This document shows, piece by piece, positions 1 to 5,371 of a DNA stretch of 9,407 nucleotides. Location of the stretch: NCBI GenBank assembly GCA_021636625.1, contig JAJWLX010000093.1, positions 1-9,407 on the forward strand. The letters are read 5' to 3'. This DNA comes from Prevotella sp. (GTDB lineage: Bacteria > Bacteroidota > Bacteroidia > Bacteroidales > Bacteroidaceae). The translations under genes and the position numbers were made by a program. The notes under the pieces were generated by a model. The model saw nothing but the letters and a program-made list of their open reading frames with translations. It was not told the origin of the DNA and searched no databases. Numbering within the stretch: the stretch's first letter is position 1; every line of letters starts with the position of its first letter.

Positions 1-90
1 TTATAACAGTATAACACAGATGTTAACGAATAAAATATTTAATGCGTCTGCCCTGCAGGTTGAGATGTTTTGTTATCCTATCTTTTTACC

Positions 91-444
91 TTATACTATA
101 TTATAACCGAAGAATGCAGGGAACAGAATAGTTGTACCTATCATGAACAGGCAGGCACCAATCAGCATCATGATGGATTTTGTTACATCACCTTCGCCCG
201 TATTCATCTTTATATAGATTTGTAAAGCTCCTATGATGGCTACGATGGCTGCTATGGCATACACCAGATAGACTACATATAGCATCATTGTTACCGTAAA
301 GTCATGAGCATTGCTCAGTGCGTCTGCTCCCCAGCTATAATCGACACCTCCGCATTTGGCAGATGCCAACATTGGCTGGAAGAGCATGACACCTATCAAC
401 ATTATGGCAAACAAAAGATTGTGTTTACAGCTTATCTCTGGCAT
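91..444 (-). CDS. traE: TraE-like (DUF4134) conjugative transfer membrane protein
   Basis: The 117-residue product matches the DUF4134/TraE family of Bacteroides conjugative transposons, part of the type IV secretion-like mating apparatus in the inner membrane. From size and topology the family is often regarded as VirB2 (pilin)-like; that role is family inference. Residues 1-29 form a signal peptide ending LASA, with probable cleavage before Lys30. A short CGGVDYSW segment follows, then a hydrophobic helix at about 52-77, a polar turn with NTGEGDVTKS (81-90), and a second helix at about 90-111. The NTGEGDVTKS loop followed by a Gly/Ala-rich helix is the most family-like part. The ATG start at 444 lies inside the preceding gene, overlapping it by 20 nt, which suggests translational coupling. 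The gene ends with TAA at 91. In CTnDOT-type elements traF and traG follow; here they would lie left of the window. Confidence 0.88.
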   Translation of the reverse strand: MPEISCKHNLLFAIMLIGVMLFQPMLASAKCGGVDYSWGADALSNAHDFTVTMMLYVVYLVYAIAAIVAIIGALQIYIKMNTGEGDVTKSIMMLIGACLFMIGTTILFPAFFGYNIV

Positions 445-901
445 TCTTCTTTTCTATTTTTCGGGTGTTGTGCTTATTGTTGAGATTCTGCATAAACTCA
501 TCTGAGAGGTAACTGCATTGTGGCACCGGATCTATGTGCTCCAAAATCTCATCGTTTTTCTCATTGAGTTCTTCACTGGTCACGGTATGTGACTGTGGTT
601 GCTGCGACAGCTCTTCATCTGAAGGAGGTTGCGGATATGGCACGTTTCCTGTCGGGTTGACAACTCTGAGTCCATCATCCGTGATTTGCTCCGTGAAGGT
701 CATGTCACCCTCGTCAGGACCCTCGTTGCGTTCTTCGATTGCAACTGGCTGTTCCTCATTGGTCAAATCACCTACATCATAGGTCTCTTCTTCTGTTTTC
801 TTTTCATCCTTCTTCCCATGTAGGTCTAATGTGATCATTACTGCAAAGTACACTACATACACAAAAGTGAGGACGAGCGCAAAAATTACGAATCCTGACA
901 T
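425..901 (-). CDS. Single-TM acidic protein, first gene of the transfer operon
   Basis: This 158-residue protein is not recognised by sequence. Residues 2-25 form one hydrophobic helix (FVIFALVLTF...YFAVMITL) with a very short N-terminus. A KKDEKK basic/acidic patch follows, then a long hydrophilic tail rich in Glu, Asp, Pro and Gln (about 35-130) that is probably disordered, ending in a basic C-terminus (KIEKKNARDKL). This suggests an anchored protein with a flexible soluble tail, possibly a scaffold or regulatory partner of the mating complex. The start was taken as ATG at 901 rather than TTG at 907. The stop overlaps the traE-like start by 20 nt, so the two genes very probably form one operon. 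Its position directly before traE is that of traD in CTnDOT-type operons, but position alone does not prove homology. Confidence 0.75.
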   Translation of the reverse strand: MSGFVIFALVLTFVYVVYFAVMITLDLHGKKDEKKTEEETYDVGDLTNEEQPVAIEERNEGPDEGDMTFTEQITDDGLRVVNPTGNVPYPQPPSDEELSQQPQSHTVTSEELNEKNDEILEHIDPVPQCSYLSDEFMQNLNNKHNTRKIEKKNARDKL

Positions 902-956
902 TTTCAATCTGAATTTTATTTGTTATTTTTATTGTTATCATACTCGGAACTTACAT

Positions 957-968
957 CCGACGAGTCGG
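957..968. promoter_or_regulatory. Palindrome in the leader of the transfer operon
   Basis: CCGAC-GA-GTCGG is a perfect inverted repeat with 5-bp arms. It lies 56 nt upstream of the ATG at 901 and downstream of the candidate -7 box at 989-996. It could be an operator for a dimeric regulator or a small RNA hairpin in the 5' leader. The position is seen; the function is inferred. Confidence 0.35.
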
Positions 969-988
969 CGTATTTCCCAAAAACAGTG

Positions 989-996
989 CAAAGGAA
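989..996 (-). promoter_or_regulatory. Candidate -7 box of the transfer operon
   Basis: On the minus strand the box reads TTCCTTTG, one mismatch from the Bacteroidetes -7 consensus TAnnTTTG. The continuation TTTGCACTG is identical to that of the stronger promoter at 4837-4844. No TTTG lies at the usual 19-21 nt upstream. It sits between the terminator of the primase operon and the first transfer gene, where a new promoter is expected. Confidence 0.4.
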
Positions 997-1066
997 CATA
1001 TATTTGTGCGATAAATGAAAAAACAAAGCTAAAACTGTTTCAGTCTTAACACAGATTATAAAAGAA

Positions 1067-1092
1067 GTATGATAATATTTTAATAATCATAC
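1067..1092. repeat. Inverted repeat GTATGAT / ATCATAC upstream of the transfer operon
   Basis: GTATGAT (1067-1073) and ATCATAC (1086-1092) are 7-bp inverted arms separated by 12 A/T-only bases. The right arm is part of an exact AATCATACTA (1085-1094) that recurs at 7501-7510. It lies just beyond the primase terminator and upstream of the transfer-operon promoter, so it may be an operator. Another ATCATACT occurs at 937-944, on the other side of the promoter. Confidence 0.4.
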
Positions 1093-1115
1093 TATAGAAT
1101 AACGAAAGGGCGTAT

Positions 1116-1153
1116 AAAACAAAAAAGGAGACCCTCTCGAAAGAGAACCTCCT
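1116..1153 (-). terminator. Rho-independent terminator of the primase operon (TTCG loop)
   Basis: On the minus strand AGGAG-GTT-CTCT pairs with AGAG-GGT-CTCCT around a TTCG loop, giving a 12-bp stem if the three G:U pairs form. It is followed by TTTTTTGTTTT. It starts 29 nt after the primase stop codon and separates the replication genes from the transfer genes. Confidence 0.85.
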
Positions 1154-1181
1154 GATTGGTTAGTGTCATGGCAGTTTCACA

Positions 1182-2132
1182 CTATTTGGGTGGTTTGATG
1201 ATACCATTGATTACATCATTAACATCTTTGTAGTTGACGTATCGATGGGATTCATCTATCACTTTATCCTGATAAGCAACTTTTATCTTCTCTACAGTCT
1301 TTGCACCTGCATCATCGTTGTCCAGATAACAATGTATAAGAGTGTATTCCTGCAGGTATGGCAGCAGAACCTTGATGTTACTGACAGAGTTGAGAACGAA
1401 GTAGTCGCATTCATGTGGCAGGCAAAGCTCATTTCCTGTTATCCATCTCTTGATACTGGCATATGTCAGCATATCAAAGAAACCTTCAAAGATGCAGCAT
1501 TCTTTGTGTAGCTCATTGTTTGGTCTGATGATTGAAATCGACTTTTTGCCAATGCTTCGTTTGCTGTATTTGTTCCTTGCTTCCATTCCACCCTCGATAT
1601 TCTCAAAGGCTATGGCATAGTAACTCTTGTCATAGATACGATAATGTACTTCCTTGCAATACTCTTTGGCAATGTCATAGTCTATGCGTCTCTGCAAAAT
1701 GTAGTCTCTGAGATAAGGATGACTGAGGCCTACGATACGCTCAATGATGGTGTTGTTTTCTTTTGCCTTCTCTCGCTGAGCAACTTGCTCTTGTTTCCAG
1801 GCTTCCTTTCTCTCATCTTCCTTCCTTTGGGCTTCATAATCCGCAGAATATTGAAGATGGTGCTCTTTTATCTTCTGTTCCAGATAGGTCAGAACTTCAT
1901 GGTTGTTCCAGGAAGGATTCATCTTCTGAACCAGGTTGATGAGATTGCCACCTTCGCCTGCACCAAAGTCGTTCCATAGATTCTTCTTGGGACTGACATT
2001 GAATGAAGGCGATGCCTCAGTTCTTAAAGGAGACAGATACCAATAGTTCTCCTTTAATATATATACATGATGGTAACCCTGTGATTCCAGGAACTGCACA
2101 ATGCTGACTGATTTGATTTCTTCTATAGTCAT
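1182..2132 (-). CDS. DnaG-type primase, degenerate CHC2 plus Toprim domains
   Basis: The 316-residue protein resembles primases carried by Bacteroidetes mobile elements. Residues 1-70 align with the CHC2 finger fold (WYLSPLRTEASPSF, then NLWNDFGAGEGGNLINLV), but the usual zinc-binding Cys/His residues are absent. A similar cysteine-poor version is known among Bacteroides element primases. A highly charged, probably coiled-coil segment spans about 84-127. The C-terminal half is a Toprim domain, with EGFFD (216-220) carrying the conserved Glu and LDNDDAG (270-276) carrying the DxD motif. It would make RNA primers for replication or for conversion of transferred single-stranded DNA. ATG at 2132 is the start, and the RepA-like ATPase ends 70 nt upstream, so the two genes probably share a transcript. 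A strong terminator follows. Confidence 0.85.
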   Translation of the reverse strand: MTIEEIKSVSIVQFLESQGYHHVYILKENYWYLSPLRTEASPSFNVSPKKNLWNDFGAGEGGNLINLVQKMNPSWNNHEVLTYLEQKIKEHHLQYSADYEAQRKEDERKEAWKQEQVAQREKAKENNTIIERIVGLSHPYLRDYILQRRIDYDIAKEYCKEVHYRIYDKSYYAIAFENIEGGMEARNKYSKRSIGKKSISIIRPNNELHKECCIFEGFFDMLTYASIKRWITGNELCLPHECDYFVLNSVSNIKVLLPYLQEYTLIHCYLDNDDAGAKTVEKIKVAYQDKVIDESHRYVNYKDVNDVINGIIKPPK

Positions 2133-2149
2133 GCTGTTACATATATTAT

Positions 2150-2180
2150 GGGTACATATTAGTTTAATATATATATACCC
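2150..2180. repeat. Intercistronic hairpin between ATPase and primase genes
   Basis: GGGTA (2150-2154) pairs with TACCC (2176-2180), and after one mismatch ATAT pairs with ATAT, around an A/T-rich loop. It occupies most of the 70-nt gap just before the primase ATG. With no T-tract it is not a typical terminator. It could influence primase translation or mRNA processing. Confidence 0.45.
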
Positions 2181-2202
2181 GGTTAAACTTAAACTTATAA
2201 AC

Positions 2203-3336
2203 TTACTTGGACGGAAACAGAGTAGGGTGATAATGGTAGCCGTCTTTCTCTTTTGTTATCAACTTTCGTTCATTGAAAATCTTCAACATCTCCTTCACGG
2301 CATTATCACCACGCTTGTAACCTTCTTCGGCATAAGCTTCACCCAGAGCCTTTACCAGATCGACGTATCTCTGTGGGGTACTCTTGGAGAAAATCTTTTG
2401 AAGTACCATCGTATGAACATCGTCTGGCAGAGAGGTGAGCGGCTTGTCTTTGGGCTTGACAACAGTGACATGATAACCGACATCAAGTACAGGCAGAGAG
2501 TTATCGTCAATGTGGAATGCCCAGCTCGAAAACTCTTTGTCTCGCATATGCATGGGTCTTACCTCACTGATATTGGCATCCTGCTTGTTCTTGCTGATAA
2601 TCAGCACCGTTTCTGCCTTGTTTTCCAACTCTGTACCAATATGACCACGAGTGTTGTTGTCATTCTTGTTAAGGTGTAGTACGCAATGGATATGCAGATC
2701 ATACTTGCTCGTCCATGCCATCAGCATCGTCATTACGTCTGTAGACTCCTTGGCATTGTTGATGTCGTACATGAGATCTCGCAAACCATCGATAATGACA
2801 AGTCCCACACCATCAAATGTTCTTAGCGCATAATCTATAAGGGCTATGCGTAGAGTAGGAGTGAACTCTCTTAGTCCATAGAATTTGATGCGCTTGTCTT
2901 CCTTGTTAAGGCTGAGTCCTGCCAATCGGTAGATTCGCTCAACAACATTGTGGCAATGATAGCGACTCTGCTCCGTATCGAAATAGAGGATCTGTCTCTT
3001 TCCTTCAGGAAAACTTGCCCGGTAGTTGAGCACAGTGGAATTGGTTAACGCTGCTGCTACCATCGCCGTGATGTTGAACGTCTTTTTACTCTTTGCCTTA
3101 CCAGTTGATGCGCTGAAATTTCCGAAAGTGGCAATGGTACAGTCACCGACCCATAACACCTGGGGTGGTACGGGCGGTTTTTCTGAAGCTTTTATCTCTC
3201 CTTGTCTGAGATAGCTTTCCAGTTCACTGTCGTTGAAAGCGCTCTTGCACAGCATGCCTACTTCCAGGGAACCTGCTGCAGACTCTTCTTTCTCACTTTT
3301 ACTGTTTCTTCCTCTTGCTGCCATTGCTTCTTTCAT
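2203..3336 (-). CDS. RepA-like AAA/RecA-fold ATPase (putative replicative helicase)
   Basis: The 377-residue product belongs to the RepA-like RecA-fold ATPases that pair with primases in Bacteroidetes elements. Residues 72-86 carry a variant Walker A (GNFSASTGKAKSKKT). FDTEQS is at about 119-124, the Walker B LVIIDGLRDL at 179-188, and HCVLHLNKND at 217-226 looks like the sensor motif. RGHIGTELENKAETV (230-244) is a segment typical of this family. The C-terminal ~70 residues may form a winged helix. The likely role is ATP-driven DNA unwinding or loading at an origin, working with the primase downstream. ATG at 3336 was chosen. The frame is open only from 3363, where a TTG directly follows a stop codon, and a second ATG lies at 3324. 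A 48-codon ORF in another frame overlaps the start. Confidence 0.87.
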   Translation of the reverse strand: MKEAMAARGRNSKSEKEESAAGSLEVGMLCKSAFNDSELESYLRQGEIKASEKPPVPPQVLWVGDCTIATFGNFSASTGKAKSKKTFNITAMVAAALTNSTVLNYRASFPEGKRQILYFDTEQSRYHCHNVVERIYRLAGLSLNKEDKRIKFYGLREFTPTLRIALIDYALRTFDGVGLVIIDGLRDLMYDINNAKESTDVMTMLMAWTSKYDLHIHCVLHLNKNDNNTRGHIGTELENKAETVLIISKNKQDANISEVRPMHMRDKEFSSWAFHIDDNSLPVLDVGYHVTVVKPKDKPLTSLPDDVHTMVLQKIFSKSTPQRYVDLVKALGEAYAEEGYKRGDNAVKEMLKIFNERKLITKEKDGYHYHPTLFPSK

Positions 3337-3445
3337 TTTGATTTCTACACTTTGAGGGGTCAATCACTATCTCAGACTTTTCCAAGAGAGCCGTCAGTTG
3401 GACATCAGAATAAACTCTGGTCTTGTTTTTCTTTCTGTCTTTCAT
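3299..3445 (-). CDS. Possible 48-residue basic protein overlapping the ATPase start
   Basis: An ATG at 3445 opens a 48-codon frame ending in TAA at 3299. It begins MKDRKKNKTRVYSDVQLTAL and contains SEIVIDP, with a basic C-terminus ending KRKKQ. It starts 9 nt after the stop of the HTH gene and overlaps the ATPase start at 3336 by 38 nt, in a different frame. That tight spacing fits an operon with coupled translation. The central segment could form a short helix and strand. No family is recognised, and it may be merely a translated leader or a chance frame. Confidence 0.4.
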   Translation of the reverse strand: MKDRKKNKTRVYSDVQLTALLEKSEIVIDPSKCRNQNERSNGSKRKKQ

Positions 3446-3454
3446 AACGCTTCT

Positions 3455-3793
3455 CTATTTGTTGGCGCTGTCCTTTCGTGCCGGGGTGATATGGTTGTTG
3501 CGCATCCATTTCAAAAGTTCCTTCTTGTCGAAATAGATGGTTTTGCCCTGTGGCTTGTAGTGAGGGATCTCCATGTTCATGGTGAGCTTGTATATCTGTG
3601 ACTGCGAAACGCCAAGATACTCCGCTACCTCGGTGGTGGTGAGCATCTCCTTGTTTGAGAAATATCTTTCCTCAATCTTTGAAAGACGCTCGTTAAGAGC
3701 CTCAGGTTCTACTGAAGTGAGTTCCTTTACTCTCATTTCCAAAAGTTCAACTCTCTTGGCAAGTATGTTCATATCAATTTTACTATTTCCCAT
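3455..3793 (-). CDS. Excisionase-family HTH (HTH_17) DNA-binding protein
   Basis: The 112-residue protein has a likely coiled coil at about 8-45 (LAKRVELLEMRVKEL, then a second amphipathic helix) that could mediate dimerisation. An HTH_17/MerR-like domain follows at about 51-97: LTTTEVAEYLGVSQSQIYKL, then the wing IPHYKPQGKTIYFDKKELLKW. Such proteins in Bacteroidetes elements act as excisionase-like factors or as regulators of adjacent mobilization and replication genes; which applies here is not shown. ATG at 3793 was chosen over the in-frame TTG at 3820. The gene is the first before the ATPase and primase, with a highly structured region upstream (3821-3931), so it may bind there and control the replication operon. 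Confidence 0.82.
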   Translation of the reverse strand: MGNSKIDMNILAKRVELLEMRVKELTSVEPEALNERLSKIEERYFSNKEMLTTTEVAEYLGVSQSQIYKLTMNMEIPHYKPQGKTIYFDKKELLKWMRNNHITPARKDSANK

Positions 3794-3823
3794 TTTCTTA
3801 ATACTTTTATTGTTAGACAATAA

Positions 3824-3869
3824 GGGGGCTACCCCCGAAACTGAATCGATTCGGGGGCAAAATTACCCC
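3824..3869 (-). promoter_or_regulatory. Leader with alternating G/C runs and alternative hairpins
   Basis: On the minus strand four runs occur in order: GGGG (3869-3866), CCCCC (3857-3853), GGGGG (3836-3832) and CCCCC (3828-3824). Runs 1:2 and 3:4 can pair together, or runs 2:3 can pair; the latter extends to an 8-bp stem TTCGGGGG/CCCCCGAA with a 10-nt loop. This 1:2 plus 3:4 versus 2:3 layout resembles an attenuator or translational switch. It lies 30 nt upstream of the HTH-gene ATG at 3793. No T-tract follows, so transcription termination is not indicated. A structural origin element is an alternative. Confidence 0.5.
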
Positions 3870-3890
3870 AATAAATTCTAATACAACTGA

Positions 3891-3931
3891 CCTTACTCCT
3901 GACACTCGGAAGTGTCAGGGGGGATGTAAGG
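3891..3931. repeat. Long imperfect hairpin, candidate origin (oriT/ssi-like)
   Basis: CCTGACACT (3898-3906) and AGTGTCAGG (3911-3919) form a perfect 9-bp stem with the loop CGGA. Beyond a G-rich asymmetric bulge, CCTTAC (3891-3896) pairs with GTAAGG (3926-3931). No T-tract flanks it on either side, so it is a poor terminator. It lies between the unknown 3967 gene and the HTH-ATPase-primase genes. Inverted repeats of this kind mark oriT or single-strand initiation sites, but no nick-site consensus can be assigned and no relaxase is present in the window. Confidence 0.45.
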
Positions 3932-3966
3932 AGATTTTTCTTTTCAGTTGTTTAACTTACTTTACT

Positions 3967-4692
3967 TCATCGCATTTCTTTCAGTTGTTTTGCAAAATCC
4001 AGAAACTCCCCACTTGGGAACTTTGCTGATGAAGCCTTCAGTTCACTAAGTCGGCTGCTGATAGCACCTCGTTTGGATGCCTTTCCCGTACTCTTAGGGG
4101 TGAGCAGCTTATTATCCGCAATAAGTGATACCCAGTTGTGGGGAATCATCTTCTCAATAGACAGAGCATACAGCAATTGAAGTACCTGTCGCATATTGAC
4201 TACAACCAGAGAATCATCTAACTCACATTTGAAGAATCCGTCCATAGTTTCTTCATCGATACCATCTACAAAGAAATTCGACTCATTGGCGAATTTCGTA
4301 ATGAGTCGAATCTGTTCTGGAGTGAATGAAGCAAGAATGCGAGGACTTTCAACCACAACTTCAATATGGTTGAACTCATAAACCATTGTTTCAAAGTCTC
4401 CTTTCTCAAATGAGGACTTGGTGAAGTACTTGGTGACAAGGTCTTTTCTGGTGGTAAGCAACTCATACAAGCTGAATACATGCTTGAAATGGTTGCGGAC
4501 AATCAGTTCCTCGGAAGAGAAGACCGGCAGGTGATAGCTAACAAAGTCGTTGACATATCTGTCATACAACTTGCCATCGTTAAGGATTTCCAACTTGTAC
4601 TGCTCGTAAGCAGTACGATAGAGTGTCCAAAGCTCATCTTTGGAAAGCTCAATCTCTTGTTTTGGACAATGATCTGAGCATTGTAAACACAA
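3967..4692 (-). CDS. Unrecognised ~241-residue protein with disrupted or non-ATG start
   Basis: No family is recognised. The product is largely helical and soluble, with many aromatic residues (ELWTLYRTAYEQYKLEIL near the N-terminus, FTPEQIRLITKFANESNFF in the middle) and a basic C-terminus from about residue 198 (TPKSTGKASKRGAISSRLSELK). Three cysteines cluster at the start (CLQCSDHC). The start is a problem: this frame begins with TTG at 4692, and its next ATG is not until residue 103. An ATG at 4729 with a strong promoter upstream lies in a different frame. Skipping one T in the TTTTT run (4691-4695) would join the ATG start to this frame. It is therefore either a real frameshift, a sequencing error or a rare TTG start. 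It is transcribed from the box at 4837-4844, apart from the upstream operon. Confidence 0.65.
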   Translation of the reverse strand: MCLQCSDHCPKQEIELSKDELWTLYRTAYEQYKLEILNDGKLYDRYVNDFVSYHLPVFSSEELIVRNHFKHVFSLYELLTTRKDLVTKYFTKSSFEKGDFETMVYEFNHIEVVVESPRILASFTPEQIRLITKFANESNFFVDGIDEETMDGFFKCELDDSLVVVNMRQVLQLLYALSIEKMIPHNWVSLIADNKLLTPKSTGKASKRGAISSRLSELKASSAKFPSGEFLDFAKQLKEMR

Positions 4693-4729
4693 AAAGAGAG
4701 AGCACAGAGGAATTGTTCTTCTGACTCAT
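4649..4729 (-). other. 26-codon ORF at the expected start of the 3967 gene
   Basis: ATG at 4729 (MSQKNNSSVLSL) is the first ATG downstream of the promoter and runs 26 codons to a TGA at 4649, overlapping the 3967 frame. It is offset by one nucleotide from that frame. It is best read as the true 5' end of that gene separated by a one-base shift at 4691-4695. The alternative is a leader peptide. Confidence 0.45.
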
Positions 4730-4756
4730 ATTACTTTTTGTTAATGAATAAATTTG

Positions 4757-4796
4757 AAATACGCCTACTTAATGAAGCAGGCGGAAATGTGTATTT
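4757..4796 (-). promoter_or_regulatory. Hairpin in the 5' leader of the 3967 gene
   Basis: CGCCT-A-CTT (4762-4770) pairs with AAG-C-AGGCG (4775-4783) around AATG, giving eight pairs and one mismatch. An outer AAATA/TATTT pairing (4757-4761 with 4792-4796) is possible. It lies in the ~100-nt untranslated leader between the promoter at 4837 and the ATG at 4729, so it could act on translation or mRNA stability. Confidence 0.45.
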
Positions 4797-4836
4797 AACT
4801 TGACTGATATTTGCTATGTAAGTCATCATTTCAGTG

Positions 4837-4844
4837 CAAAGATA
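4837..4844 (-). promoter_or_regulatory. -7 promoter box for the 3967 gene
   Basis: The minus strand reads TATCTTTG followed by CACTG, an exact match to the Bacteroidetes -7 element TAnnTTTG. No TTTG is seen about 20 nt upstream. Transcription should begin within about 10 nt, giving a leader of ~100 nt. Confidence 0.7.
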
Positions 4845-4857
4845 CACTAAAATTGTG

Positions 4858-4910
4858 CAGTCTATCTGCATTCAGTATAAAAAATAACATCAGTATGATT
4901 ATTTAGACTG
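4858..4910. repeat. Inverted repeat flanking repeated CAGTAT motifs (possible operator)
   Basis: CAGTCTA (4858-4864) and TAGACTG (4904-4910) are inverted arms 39 nt apart. Between them are TTCAGTATAA (4871-4880) and CAGTATGATT (4891-4900), which share CAGTAT with a 19-nt offset. The block lies directly upstream of the promoter at 4837-4844. Both inner motifs recur, adjacent to each other, at 7501-7520, just after the seven-HTH gene ends. An operator for one of the HTH proteins is plausible. Confidence 0.4.
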
Positions 4911-4911
4911 T

Positions 4912-4954
4912 TATCAAAAGAAAAGCCTACATTAGAGAATATCCAATGTAGGCT
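4912..4954 (-). terminator. Rho-independent terminator after the 4980 HTH gene
   Basis: AGCCTACATT (4924-4933) and AATGTAGGCT (4945-4954) form a perfect 10-bp stem with an 11-nt loop. On the minus strand it is followed by TTTTCTTTTG. It begins 26 nt after the stop codon of the HTH gene and insulates it from the 3967 gene. Confidence 0.85.
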
Positions 4955-4979
4955 TCTGAAATTTAGGCACTTATCTATC

Positions 4980-5357
4980 CTATAAAGTTCTTCGTCTTGG
5001 TCTTTTGCTGAGTATCTGATTAATCTCCATAGTGCTGATTGGAGCCTCTATCTTGCAGCCAGATTCTAACCATTTGATAAGGTCGTCCCTAAAGAAGGTG
5101 TATTTCTTACCCTTCTGATTGACAGGGATTTCACCGTTTTGTATGTAAGTGTACATAGTGGATTTCTTGATTTTAAGAAATTCACAAGCTTCCTTCACAT
5201 CCATTGGAATATGATCTGATAGGGAAGGTCTTTTAGTCCTGCGTACTTCTTCTCGAATCAGTTCCATAGACTGGTCAAGAAGATCAAATCTTTTCAGTAT
5301 CTCTGACAATACTTCCGGTATGTCATTGAATGTTATTTGTCTTTCTTCGTTCTGCAT
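4980..5357 (-). CDS. Excisionase-family HTH (HTH_17) DNA-binding protein
   Basis: The 125-residue product has an N-terminal amphipathic helical region (about 12-40, EVLSEILKRFDLLDQSMELI) suited to dimerisation. An HTH_17 domain follows at about 50-97: PMDVKEACEFLKIKKSTMYTYIQNGEIP, then the wing KGKKYTFFRDDLIKWLES. The C-terminal tail is basic (SKRPRRRTL). Its layout is the same as that of the HTH gene at 3455-3793, so the two are probably paralogues with separate sites. It starts 14 nt after the stop of the two-TM gene and ends before a strong terminator, so the pair forms an operon. Lying near the integrase, it is a good candidate for an excisionase or excision regulator, but no direct evidence separates those roles. 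Confidence 0.82.
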   Translation of the reverse strand: MQNEERQITFNDIPEVLSEILKRFDLLDQSMELIREEVRRTKRPSLSDHIPMDVKEACEFLKIKKSTMYTYIQNGEIPVNQKGKKYTFFRDDLIKWLESGCKIEAPISTMEINQILSKRPRRRTL

Positions 5358-5371
5358 ATTAAAAACTTTCT

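Noticed and set aside
1..90. Possible further gene downstream of traE
   Set aside because: No minus-strand ATG or sustained frame is visible in these 90 bases; the next transfer gene probably starts outside the window.
1644..1979. Plus-strand open frame of 111 codons
   Set aside because: It lies wholly antisense inside the primase gene, whose domains are clear, and its product is a hydrophobic mirror of that gene.
2101..2679. Plus-strand open frame of 192 codons
   Set aside because: It covers the ATPase 3' half and the intergenic gap antisense, with no recognisable motifs or promoter; the minus-strand ATPase explains the region.
3891..3931. Reading the hairpin as a terminator of the 3967 gene
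   Set aside because: No run of T follows on the minus strand and none fits on the plus strand, unlike the three clear terminators in the window.
4266..4502. Second minus-strand frame of 78 codons inside the 3967 gene
   Set aside because: It is in another frame of a longer open gene and has a low-complexity composition with no start context.
4912..4954. The 10-bp inverted repeat as a recombination site
   Set aside because: Its position just after a stop codon and the T-rich tract make a terminator the simpler explanation.
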